Part shown: piece by piece, positions 1 through 7,164 of the stretch
How the letters are laid out: the number at the start of each line of letters is the position of its first letter
Position numbering within the stretch: the first letter of the stretch is position 1
NCBI GenBank assembly: GCA_035288405.1
Contig: DATEAK010000223.1
Coordinates: forward strand, 1 to 20,643
From: JACPSX01 sp035288405 [NCBI: bacterium]
Lineage (GTDB): Bacteria; JACPSX01
Length of the DNA: 20,643 nucleotides
Direction of reading: 5' to 3'
Notes under the pieces: model-generated
What the model was told of the DNA's origin: nothing
The model's input: only the letters and a program-made list of their open reading frames with translations
Database searches by the model: none
Program-made: the position numbers and the translations under genes

Positions 1-1
1 C

Positions 2-112
2 GAGGGCTCCATCGAGGCGGAAAAACTGACGGTTTACCGGGAAGCGGATGTGAAACGGAGCCGTGCTTTCGCCATGCAGTTGGCGGGGATCAATGAGGAG
101 ATCAAGTCATGA
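2..112 (+). CDS. 3' end of an unrecognised gene (partial)
   Basis: An open frame runs in from the window edge and ends at TGA 110-112, giving 36 C-terminal residues (EGSIEAEKLTVYREADVKRS, then about 16 more ending in INEEIKS). The stop overlaps the ATG of the next gene as ATGA, the usual sign of translational coupling in an operon. The piece is charged, looks helical and has no motif I recognise, so I assign no function. It is called coding because of the overlap and the uninterrupted frame; the rest of the gene lies outside the window. Confidence 0.55.
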   Translation, partial: EGSIEAEKLTVYREADVKRSRAFAMQLAGINEEIKS

Positions 113-417
113 TCGTGGTTGCCAATCGGATTCCGGTGGCCAAGGGGTACGAGAAAGCTTTCGAGGAACGTTTTGGTAAGCGCCTGCGTTTGGTGGAAAG
201 TGCGCCTGGATTTCTCCGCAACGAGATCTTGCGTCCCATCCGTGGAGATCACTATGTTGTCCTGGTTTACTGGGAGACGCGGGAGGCTTTCGATGCGTGG
301 AGTCAGAGTGAGGCCTTCCGTCAGGCTCATGCAGAACATCCTCCTGCGGAAATGTTTTCGGGTCCCAATGTTTTGGAGATTTACGAAGTGATCATGGGGT
401 CCGAGGTCTTTTCTTGA
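109..417 (+). CDS. ABM-domain monooxygenase, IsdG/HmoA-like (putative heme-degrading)
   Basis: A 102-residue protein of one antibiotic-biosynthesis-monooxygenase (ABM) ferredoxin-like domain. Members of the IsdG/IsdI/HmoA branch open the heme ring without a separate prosthetic group, as dimers in the cytoplasm, using an Asn-Trp-His triad. Here Asn6, Trp64 and His74 can be placed, with spacing very like IsdG (Asn7, Trp67, His77), which favours heme degradation over a quinol or antibiotic monooxygenase. The ATG overlaps the stop of the upstream gene (ATGA) and the frame ends just before hisC, so it looks like the middle gene of a short operon. No heme uptake genes are visible, so the substrate is inferred from the family and the triad. 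Confidence 0.8.
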   Translation: MIVVANRIPVAKGYEKAFEERFGKRLRLVESAPGFLRNEILRPIRGDHYVVLVYWETREAFDAWSQSEAFRQAHAEHPPAEMFSGPNVLEIYEVIMGSEVFS

Positions 418-449
418 TCTGGCTTCCTGGGCGTGAGAAGGGAGAAAAG

Positions 450-1502
450 ATGGGTACCTTGCGCCGCGTGGTCCGGAAGATGGAAGGCTATGTTCCCGGG
501 GAGCAGCCGTCCGCAGGCACCTTCATTAAGCTCAATACGAATGAAAACCCGTATCCTCCGTCGTCGAAGGTGCTGGAGGCGCTCCGAAAGGAGATTAAGA
601 AGGGCCTTAACCTTTATCCGGATCCTCTGGCTACCACGTTGCGACAGACAGCCGCCCGGGTCTATGGATTGGGCGAAGAAAACGTCATCGTCGGCAATGG
701 ATCCGATGATCTTTTGACGATCATCAGCCGGGCTTGCGTTGATTCCGGGGACTCTGTCGCAATGCCGGCTCCGACGTACACACTTTACGATACGCTCGTA
801 ACGCTCCAGGAGGGGGTCCACCACCACTTTCCTTTTCCTCCTGACTATTCTCTTCCTGCAGAGATCAAGAGCTTCCCGGCCAAGGTTACCTTTCTGGCGA
901 ACCCCAACTCCCCCTCAGGCACAGCGATTTCCGTGACCCAGGTGGAAGAATTGGCCCGTGCCTTGCGGGGGATTCTGGTGGTGGACGAAGCCTATGTGGA
1001 TTTTGCCGAGGAAACGTCTCTCCCCTTGGTGGCGCGATATCCGAACCTGGTAGTTCTCAGAACTCTCTCGAAGTCGTTCTCATTGGCCGGACTCCGCATT
1101 GGTTTGGGGTTTGCCCATCCGGATCTCATTCGGGGATTCTTGAAGGTGAAGGACTCTTATAACGTGAACCGCTTGAGCCTGGTTGCGGGCTGTGCGGCTC
1201 TGGAAGACTTGCCCTGGATGTTGTCAAACCGGGACCGGATTGTCAAAACCAGGGACCGTCTCTCCCAGGGTTTGAACGAGCTTGGTTACCGGGTTCACAC
1301 TTCCAGAAGTAATTTTGTGTTGGCTTATCGTACCGGGGAATGCCAGGAGAAGATCTACCAGTCTCTCAAAGAAAGGGGGATCTTGGTGCGCCATTTCGAC
1401 ACGCCCGGTCTAAAAGACTCTTTACGGATCACGGTTGGCAGCGATTCCATGATGGACCGGTTTCTGGAGGAAATGAGGAAGATCGTAAAGGGGCTTCCTT
1501 AG
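450..1502 (+). CDS. hisC: histidinol-phosphate aminotransferase
   Basis: A PLP-dependent class I/II aminotransferase of the HisC family, about 350 residues, the usual size. HisC converts imidazole-acetol phosphate and glutamate to histidinol phosphate and 2-oxoglutarate in histidine synthesis. Visible motifs: NENP near the N-terminus, NPNSPSG in the middle, DEAYVDF (the Asp that contacts the PLP nitrogen), TLSKSFSLAGLRIG with the Schiff-base Lys at about residue 208, and a C-terminal SLRITVGS. The open frame extends 12 codons upstream to ATG 414, but ATG 450 is preferred: AAGGGAG lies about 7 nt before it, and the family starts near this point. No other his gene is in the window, so this may be a stand-alone HisC or one that also works on aromatic amino acids. 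Its end faces the rhomboid gene with 5 nt between. Confidence 0.93.
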   Translation: MGTLRRVVRKMEGYVPGEQPSAGTFIKLNTNENPYPPSSKVLEALRKEIKKGLNLYPDPLATTLRQTAARVYGLGEENVIVGNGSDDLLTIISRACVDSGDSVAMPAPTYTLYDTLVTLQEGVHHHFPFPPDYSLPAEIKSFPAKVTFLANPNSPSGTAISVTQVEELARALRGILVVDEAYVDFAEETSLPLVARYPNLVVLRTLSKSFSLAGLRIGLGFAHPDLIRGFLKVKDSYNVNRLSLVAGCAALEDLPWMLSNRDRIVKTRDRLSQGLNELGYRVHTSRSNFVLAYRTGECQEKIYQSLKERGILVRHFDTPGLKDSLRITVGSDSMMDRFLEEMRKIVKGLP

Positions 1503-1507
1503 AATGG

Positions 1508-2185
1508 CTACTTCCATAAGGGGGGCCAAAGGCGGCGCCGTCTCACAAACGACCTAACCAGGAATAAACCCGCCAGAAACCCGCCAATGTGAGCATACCA
1601 AGCCACCCCTCCTCCTCCGCCTGCGTTCAAGATCTGCACAAGAAACCAGACTCCCAGGACGATGACTGCCGGAATTCGCACAATCTGGATAAAAAAGAAA
1701 AAAATGACCAGGGTCCGAATGCGGGCCCGAGGGAACAGATAGACGTATGCTCCTAAGATTCCGGCAATCGCTCCGCTGGCGCCGATCATAGGCACGGTAG
1801 AGTCGGGGGCCGAAACGATGTGGCTGAAACTGGCGATGAGCCCCATGAGGAGGTAGAAGATCACGAACTTTGCGTGCCCCATGGCATCTTCGATGTTGTT
1901 GCCGAAGACCCAAAGGTAGAGCATATTGCCGGCCAGATGGATAAATCCGCCGTGGACGAACATGGCGGTGAGGAGAGTGGCGGGTAGGGGAATCGTTTTC
2001 TCCGGAGAGATGGGGATCAGATGAGTGATCTCCACAGGGACGGCCCCGAGCTTATAGAAAACAATTTCACGCTGTGCGGGACTCAGGCCGATTTCGTAGA
2101 GAAAAAAAAGGACATTAAGGATGATGATTCCGAGAGTCATAGCGGGAAACGTCCGGGTCGGGTTTTCGTCTTTTAGGGGTATCAT
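1508..2185 (-). CDS. rhomboid family intramembrane serine protease
   Basis: A 225-residue polytopic membrane protein of the rhomboid family, which cleaves transmembrane helices inside the bilayer. The catalytic dyad is clear: GASG with Ser137, and His199 in YAHIGG. The oxyanion and structural HxxxN motif is seen as His83-x3-Asn87 in HGGFIHLAGN. At least six hydrophobic segments are spread over residues 15-212, followed by a basic tail (RRRR). ATG 2185 starts MIPLKDENP, a common start for this bacterial subgroup, with only a weak AAGAAG before it. It is transcribed toward hisC and divergently from the zinc-ribbon gene at 2294. The substrate cannot be read from the sequence. A run of six Gly near residue 189, between the last helices, is slightly unusual. 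Confidence 0.93.
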   Translation of the reverse strand: MIPLKDENPTRTFPAMTLGIIILNVLFFLYEIGLSPAQREIVFYKLGAVPVEITHLIPISPEKTIPLPATLLTAMFVHGGFIHLAGNMLYLWVFGNNIEDAMGHAKFVIFYLLMGLIASFSHIVSAPDSTVPMIGASGAIAGILGAYVYLFPRARIRTLVIFFFFIQIVRIPAVIVLGVWFLVQILNAGGGGGVAWYAHIGGFLAGLFLVRSFVRRRRLWPPLWK

Positions 2186-2293
2186 ACTTCTTGCCAGTCT
2201 AACGTCGGCATCTTCCTTTCGCCATCATTTCAAATCTCTCCAGAAAGACCTTGCCAACTCTCCGGTGATCGCCTAAGTTATCATTGTATTCGT

Positions 2294-2743
2294 ATGATCG
2301 ACAGGTCTGGTTTCGCTGGAAAATGGGGCTTCGCGCAGGGTATGGAAAAAGACCACCCGAAATCGGAGCATCCAGTTCACGTCGACCTCTTCGGGGATTG
2401 CCCAAAGTGTGGGTTTCCAGCCCGTGCCGGGGATCGGCGCTGTCTCTACTGTGGTTCTTCCCTCATCCTGCTTGGAAAACGATCCAACACCGGCCTCTCG
2501 CAGTGGGGCCGCATTGTCCGGCAGGTTCTCTCTCATCTTTTCCCTCTACGTGAAGTTCTGCGAACCGCCTACTTACTGGTCATTGGAGCATGCCTTACAG
2601 GAGCGGGAATTGCGATCTCCATCGGGCTCCTGGGACGACTTGGCGGGTTTACTCGCCTTCTCGCTGCTCTTTTCCTTCTCGGCTATGGAATACAAGCGCT
2701 CTGGGCCTCGCTTCCTTCCAGGCGAAAGCGGCTGGGGGGATAG
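2294..2743 (+). CDS. small zinc-ribbon membrane protein, function unknown
   Basis: A 149-residue hypothetical protein. Residues 36-53 contain two CxxC knuckles (CPKC and CLYC, Cys36/39/50/53), a typical zinc-ribbon. They are followed by a short linker and two hydrophobic segments, about 90-113 and 118-138, then a basic tail (SRRKRLGG). This suggests a membrane protein with the ribbon on the cytoplasmic side. The start is uncertain: ATG 2294 has no clear Shine-Dalgarno, and ATG 2342 has AGGG only 1 nt away. The 3' end overlaps the end of hflX on the other strand by 61 nt. I do not recognise a family beyond zinc-ribbon domain; the coding call rests on the paired CxxC motifs and the membrane segments. 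Confidence 0.65.
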   Translation: MIDRSGFAGKWGFAQGMEKDHPKSEHPVHVDLFGDCPKCGFPARAGDRRCLYCGSSLILLGKRSNTGLSQWGRIVRQVLSHLFPLREVLRTAYLLVIGACLTGAGIAISIGLLGRLGGFTRLLAALFLLGYGIQALWASLPSRRKRLGG

Positions 2744-4428
2744 GAGGAGATAGAACCCGCTCTTGATTCCGCCAAAATTCTCCGGAGAAGGGATTGAATT
2801 CTCTCCAGAAGCGTCGTGAGAGTTTCCGGGCGAAGGGCTGAGATCAGCACGGCGTCATGGCGCCTGCTTAAGTTTTGCCCCATTTCCGGGCCCACCTTAT
2901 CCATTTTGTTAAATACCGTGAGCAGGGGTTTTTGTCCAAGATTGAGGTCTTCTAGGATGCGGGTTACCGCGCCCATTTGCTGCTCACATTCCGGATTGCT
3001 TATGTCCACCACGTGCAGGAGGAGGTCCGCATCGTGGAGCTCATCCAGAGTGGCTCGGAAGGCGGCTGAAAGGTCTTTCGGCAGGTTTCGAATAAGCCCC
3101 ACCGTGTCGGAAATGATAATTTCCTGATCCTGAGGAAGCCGCAGCCTGCGGCTGGCAGGATCGAGCGTGGCAAATAGCTGGTCGGCTACCAACACTTGAC
3201 TGTGGGTCAGGGTATTTAGAAGAGTTGATTTCCCCGCATTGGTGTATCCGACAATAGAGACCACGGGGATTCCTTTTTTGCCTCTCTGCGCGCGACGAGT
3301 CGTTCGCCTCTTGGCTATGGCCTCGATTTCTCTTTCCAAACGGTGAATCCGATCGCGGGCCCGGCGGCGGTCGATCTCAAGCTTTGTTTCTCCGGGACCG
3401 CGGCCTCCGATCCCTCCAGCCAGGCGGGAGAGAGAGTCGCCCCGGCCGACAAGTTTCGGAAGCATGTATTTCAGCTGGGCGAGCTCGACTTGAATCTTCC
3501 CTTCGCGACTCTGAGCCCTCTGTGCGAAAATATCGAGGATGAGCTGGGTGCGATCGATGATCTTCAGTTCGGTGGCATCGGCGATCGAGCGGGCCTGGGC
3601 CGGAGTCAGTTCGTGGTCAAAAATGATTGTGTCTGCTCCGAGTTGCAGGCTTCGAATGACGAGTTCCTGGAGCTTGCCTTTGCCGAGCAGGAACTTCGGA
3701 TCCGTTTTCGGACGGTGCTGAATGATTGAGTCGAGAATGGAAACACCGCTCGATCTTGCCAGCTCCTTGAGCTCGGCAATAGAGTCCTCAGCCTGAGAAT
3801 GGCCGTTGGTGGACACATGGACCAGGATTGCACGGTCCCGTTTGCCTTCCACTGTACGGGACCGGAAGAGTCGGGTGAACTCTTCCTCAAGTGATTGTAC
3901 GAGTTGGGAGAAATCTAAATTCCACTGTTGAGCTGGAACCGCTGGAAGAAGTGACCAGAGTTCAGTGGCCTCGGTTGAAGGGAGGAGGTGAGCGCCGTAA
4001 GCTTGCCCTGGCATCCCTTTGCTGTTCACCTCCAGAGCGACCATAAAGTCCAGGCGCAAGCGGGCTAGATCCGTGAGGTCGTCCCGAGTCAGTCCCTCTC
4101 CTTGTAGATGGGTATGAATGCAGCGCAGTCCGCGCAGCCTGGAAGGCCCGGTCCGGTAGCGTGGCAAAGGTGGGATGAGGATTCCCCGGTTGTCTCCGAC
4201 GACAACCAGGGTGATGTTGCCAGCCCGGTTTACCAGCAACCCAATCTGCCGCTTGATCTCGAACGACAGTTCGCAGAGATAGCGGCACAATTCCAATGTC
4301 ACCACCCGGTCGCTCGGGATTCGGCGCCGGTAGATGCGCTCAACGCGATGCATTTCGCTGGGTTTCAGTCCGAGAATATTTCCGTAAAGTTTATGGATGG
4401 TCTGCAAACCTCCTGCAACTGCTTGCAA
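2683..4428 (-). CDS. hflX: ribosome-associated GTPase HflX
   Basis: A 581-residue HflX of the long type with an extra N-terminal domain. HflX binds 50S subunits and splits or rescues stalled ribosomes under stress, hydrolysing GTP. Visible: N-terminal domain with KLYGNILGLKPSE, the HflX domain (FLLGKGKLQEL, then GGRGPGETKLEIDRR around 341-355), and the G domain with G1 GYTNAGKST (394-402), G3 DTVG (441-444) and G4 NKMD (507-510). The end at 4428 is a TTG codon and is doubtful: a good promoter (4434-4462) puts the transcript start at about that codon. A perfect AGGAGG at 4414-4409 lies 10 nt before an in-frame ATC at 4398, which would give MHKLYGN, a start that fits the family. The C-terminus overlaps the convergent zinc-ribbon gene. 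Confidence 0.95.
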   Translation of the reverse strand: MQAVAGGLQTIHKLYGNILGLKPSEMHRVERIYRRRIPSDRVVTLELCRYLCELSFEIKRQIGLLVNRAGNITLVVVGDNRGILIPPLPRYRTGPSRLRGLRCIHTHLQGEGLTRDDLTDLARLRLDFMVALEVNSKGMPGQAYGAHLLPSTEATELWSLLPAVPAQQWNLDFSQLVQSLEEEFTRLFRSRTVEGKRDRAILVHVSTNGHSQAEDSIAELKELARSSGVSILDSIIQHRPKTDPKFLLGKGKLQELVIRSLQLGADTIIFDHELTPAQARSIADATELKIIDRTQLILDIFAQRAQSREGKIQVELAQLKYMLPKLVGRGDSLSRLAGGIGGRGPGETKLEIDRRRARDRIHRLEREIEAIAKRRTTRRAQRGKKGIPVVSIVGYTNAGKSTLLNTLTHSQVLVADQLFATLDPASRRLRLPQDQEIIISDTVGLIRNLPKDLSAAFRATLDELHDADLLLHVVDISNPECEQQMGAVTRILEDLNLGQKPLLTVFNKMDKVGPEMGQNLSRRHDAVLISALRPETLTTLLERIQSLLRRILAESRAGSISSYPPSRFRLEGSEAQSACIP

Positions 4429-4433
4429 AATTT

Positions 4434-4462
4434 ATATTAAACCTAAGAACGGCTGTCGTCAA
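4434..4462 (-). promoter_or_regulatory. sigma70-type promoter for hflX
   Basis: Read on the minus strand: -35 TTGACG (4462-4457), a 17-nt spacer, and -10 TAATAT (4439-4434). It lies in the 66-nt gap between rng and hflX, so hflX has its own transcription start besides any read-through from rng. The expected start point is near 4427, which coincides with the TTG codon at 4428-4426. Confidence 0.65.
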
Positions 4463-4494
4463 GGGATCCGGATGGTCTGACAATTCAACGAACT

Positions 4495-6048
4495 TCACAG
4501 GGGGACCACTTCGTAGTGTTCCAGGTGAAAGGAATAGTCAACCTTGACAAGGATCCTCTTCTGCATGGTTCCTTCCAGCCTGTTCAGAAAGGACTCCTTT
4601 TCATCCAGCAGGAGATTGGCAACCGTAGGATGAGCAGTGACCACAAGCTTTTTTTTCCGGGGGGAGGAGTTGGCTGCTCGTTGGAGTTCCCGGAAGATCT
4701 CGTAACAGATTGTACGGGTGGATTTAATCACTCCCTTCCCCTCACAATAGTGACAGGGCTGGCACATATGATTTGTCAGGTTTTCCCGAACACGCTTGCG
4801 GGTCATTTGAACCAGTCCGAGTTCGGAGAGTCGGAGGACCGTGGTCCGGTTTCGGTCCGCCTTGAGCGCCTGCTCCAGGGCCGTAAATACTCTTTCCTTG
4901 TGGGGCTCGCTTTCCATATCGATGAAGTCGATGATGATGATTCCGCCGATATTGCGCAGCCGGATCTGATAAACGATCTCTTTGACCGCCTCTAAGTTGG
5001 TTTTTAAAATGGTTTCCTCGAGGTTGTGCTTGCCCACAAAGCGGCCGGTGTTGATATCAACGGCTACCAGAGCCTCTGTTTCCTCGATGACAATGTAGCC
5101 CCCCGATTTTAACCAGACCTTCGGTCCCAGCGCTTTACTGATTTCCAGTTCAATGCCGAAGGCGTCGAAAATCGGCTCCCTCTCCTCGTAAAGCACAAGC
5201 TTGGATTCGAGGTGGGGCAAAAGCCTGTGTAAGAAGTCCCTGACTCGCTCGAACTCTGTTGGGGAATCGATCACGAGGCGGTCCACCTGATCGGTGAACT
5301 GATCTCGGATGATCCGGGTGGTGAGATCCAGATCGTTGTGAATGAGCGCCGGGGCGTTCATTCGTTCTCCCTTTTCCAGAACATCAGCCCAGAGTTTGGT
5401 GAGAAAGTTGATGTCCGACTGGAGTTCCGCCTCGCTCTTCCCCGCACTGACCGTGCGGATGATGAACCCGGACCCGGGAGATTTTAATCCCTTGACGAGG
5501 TCACGGAGCCGGCGGCGTTCTGTTTCCTCCTCGATACGACGTGATACTCCGACGTGATCTCCTGTCGGCGTAAAGACAAGATAGCGTCCCGGCAAGGCGA
5601 TGTTTGAGGTGATGCGGCATCCCTTGCCTCCGATCGGTTCCTTGGAGACCTGCACAAGGGTCTCCTGACCCTCCTGGAGGATTTCCTCGATGGGTAGTCG
5701 AGCGGAGGACTTACGATCCCGTGGTGGGGGGAATGCGTACTCCATCTCGGCCGGTTCAACCAGCGGAAGGTCGGATGCCGGGGGATCGTTCATGAATTTT
5801 TCATATTCGTCCAAGCTCTCCGGACTGGTCACATCAGCGACGTAGAGAAATCCTGCCTTCTCCAGCCCTAGGTCTACAAAAGCCGCTTGCATGCCGGGGA
5901 GCACCTTGAGAACCCTGCCTTTGTAGATGTTCCCAACGATCCCGCGTTCCTCGGGGCTTTCCATGTAGAGTTCAGCCAGCATGCCGTTTTCCAGGATTGC
6001 AACTCGAGTCTGATACGGTTCGGCATTAATGACGATTTCAGTTCCCAT
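4495..6048 (-). CDS. rng: ribonuclease G (Rne/Rng family)
   Basis: A 517-residue endoribonuclease close to E. coli RNase G in length and lacking the long C-terminal scaffold of RNase E. The family cleaves single-stranded AU-rich RNA and matures the 16S 5' end. Domain order: an N-terminal S1 domain (about 36-150, with an inserted acidic/Pro-rich loop at about 75-120), the RNase H-like and DNase I-like core with the metal-binding aspartates Asp331 (VDINTGRFVG) and Asp374 (IIIDFIDME), and the Zn-link cysteines near 432-435 (PCHYCEGKG) used for dimerisation. ATG 6048 has AAGGA 6 nt upstream and starts 8 nt after rodA stops, so it is the last gene of the rod cluster. E. coli rng also lies beside mreBCD. 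Confidence 0.95.
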   Translation of the reverse strand: MGTEIVINAEPYQTRVAILENGMLAELYMESPEERGIVGNIYKGRVLKVLPGMQAAFVDLGLEKAGFLYVADVTSPESLDEYEKFMNDPPASDLPLVEPAEMEYAFPPPRDRKSSARLPIEEILQEGQETLVQVSKEPIGGKGCRITSNIALPGRYLVFTPTGDHVGVSRRIEEETERRRLRDLVKGLKSPGSGFIIRTVSAGKSEAELQSDINFLTKLWADVLEKGERMNAPALIHNDLDLTTRIIRDQFTDQVDRLVIDSPTEFERVRDFLHRLLPHLESKLVLYEEREPIFDAFGIELEISKALGPKVWLKSGGYIVIEETEALVAVDINTGRFVGKHNLEETILKTNLEAVKEIVYQIRLRNIGGIIIIDFIDMESEPHKERVFTALEQALKADRNRTTVLRLSELGLVQMTRKRVRENLTNHMCQPCHYCEGKGVIKSTRTICYEIFRELQRAANSSPRKKKLVVTAHPTVANLLLDEKESFLNRLEGTMQKRILVKVDYSFHLEHYEVVPL

Positions 6049-6056
6049 GGGAGTCC

Positions 6057-7163
6057 TTATCCGGAAAATTTAAACCTTCTCTGGTGTACATTGATAAGGA
6101 GGCCAATGGCCGTGAGGGAAGCCAGAAGGGCAGAACCTCCGTAGCTTATCAGGGGGAGAGGGATGCCCACAACGGGCGCAAGGCCTACGGTCATGGCGAC
6201 GTTCACGGCGGCAGAGAAGGTGAACATGCAAGCAATCCCGCCGGCCAGCAAGGCCCCCAGAGAATCTCTAGCCCGGTAGGCCACGTCGATCGTTCGCATC
6301 AAAAAGATGAAATAGAGGATGAGAAGCAGAGAAGATCCCAGGAAGCCCATGTTTTCGGAAAATACCGAGAAGATGAAATCGGTGTGTTTTTCGGGGAGAA
6401 AATTTAGCCGGCTCTGGGTTCCCCCCCAGAGTCCTTTCCCCCAGAGCCCACCTGAGCCCACGGCAATTTTGGACTGCAGCAGATGGTAGCCAGTACCCAG
6501 CGGGTCGAGTTCTGGATTAAATAGGGTGAGAATTCGACTTCTCTGGTAATCCATGAGGTGGGACCAACCCAGGGGAATTAACCCGAGGCCAACGATTGCC
6601 AGCAGCAGGATGGATTTGGGATTCATGCCCGCAATAAACGCCATGGTGGCGAAAATAATCAAGATGACGAGGGCAGTACCCAAGTCCGGCTCCTTGGCGA
6701 TGAGAAGTGCCGGGAACACGGTAAGGACAGCGGGAATGAAAAGGTCGCGCAGGTTCCAGGGGCGGGTTTTTTCGTGCTGCTCAAAGTAGTTGGCCAGTGT
6801 AAGAATCAGGGAGATTTTCATGAACTCCGAGGGCTGCAGTGTAAGAGGGCCGATAATGATCCAACGCTGGGCTCCGGAGATGACGCGGCCAAGGAACAAT
6901 ACATAAATGAGCCCGAGGAGGGAGAGCGCATAGCACGGGTAAGCAAGGCGGATCAGTGTCCGATAATCAAACAGGAGGACCACGGTCGCGGCAATGACTC
7001 CAAAGAACAACCACCACAGTTGCTTTACGAAAAAGGGGGTGTCCAGAGAACCACTGACTCCTCGGGAAGCGCTATAGATGGAAAGAATCCCGGCTCCGAT
7101 CAGGGCAAGAGTTGTGATCAAGAGAGTCCAGTCCAGATTGCCCAGTGAGCGCCGATCCGCCAC
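6057..7163 (-). CDS. rodA: rod-shape peptidoglycan glycosyltransferase RodA
   Basis: A 368-residue SEDS protein (FtsW/RodA/SpoVE) with about ten membrane segments. RodA polymerises lipid II into glycan strands in the inner membrane, paired with the transpeptidase PBP2, during cell elongation. Family signatures visible: QPSEFMKI around residue 111, KEPDLGTAL in the middle, the periplasmic-loop motif FLPEKHTDFIFSVFSEN, and the C-terminal GIPLPLISYGGS. The start is GTG 7163, with GGAGAG about 7 nt before it lying inside the end of mrdA. Only one nucleotide separates the two genes, so they are coupled. RodA rather than FtsW or SpoVE is inferred from its place beside mrdA and mreBCD. Confidence 0.96.
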   Translation of the reverse strand: MADRRSLGNLDWTLLITTLALIGAGILSIYSASRGVSGSLDTPFFVKQLWWLFFGVIAATVVLLFDYRTLIRLAYPCYALSLLGLIYVLFLGRVISGAQRWIIIGPLTLQPSEFMKISLILTLANYFEQHEKTRPWNLRDLFIPAVLTVFPALLIAKEPDLGTALVILIIFATMAFIAGMNPKSILLLAIVGLGLIPLGWSHLMDYQRSRILTLFNPELDPLGTGYHLLQSKIAVGSGGLWGKGLWGGTQSRLNFLPEKHTDFIFSVFSENMGFLGSSLLLILYFIFLMRTIDVAYRARDSLGALLAGGIACMFTFSAAVNVAMTVGLAPVVGIPLPLISYGGSALLASLTAIGLLINVHQRRFKFSG

Positions 7164-7164
7164 T

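Noticed and set aside
1497-1521. CCTTA...TAAGG stem at the hisC/rhomboid junction as a two-way terminator
   Set aside because: The stem has a 3-nt bulge, few GC pairs and no T-run on either strand.
2199-2405. Minus-strand frame upstream of the rhomboid gene
   Set aside because: It is antisense to the zinc-ribbon gene, whose CxxC pairs are clear, and it has no motif of its own.
2816-3127. Plus-strand frames antisense to hflX and rng (also 3343-3729, 4516-4995)
   Set aside because: They mirror the codon structure of strongly supported genes on the other strand and show no domains.
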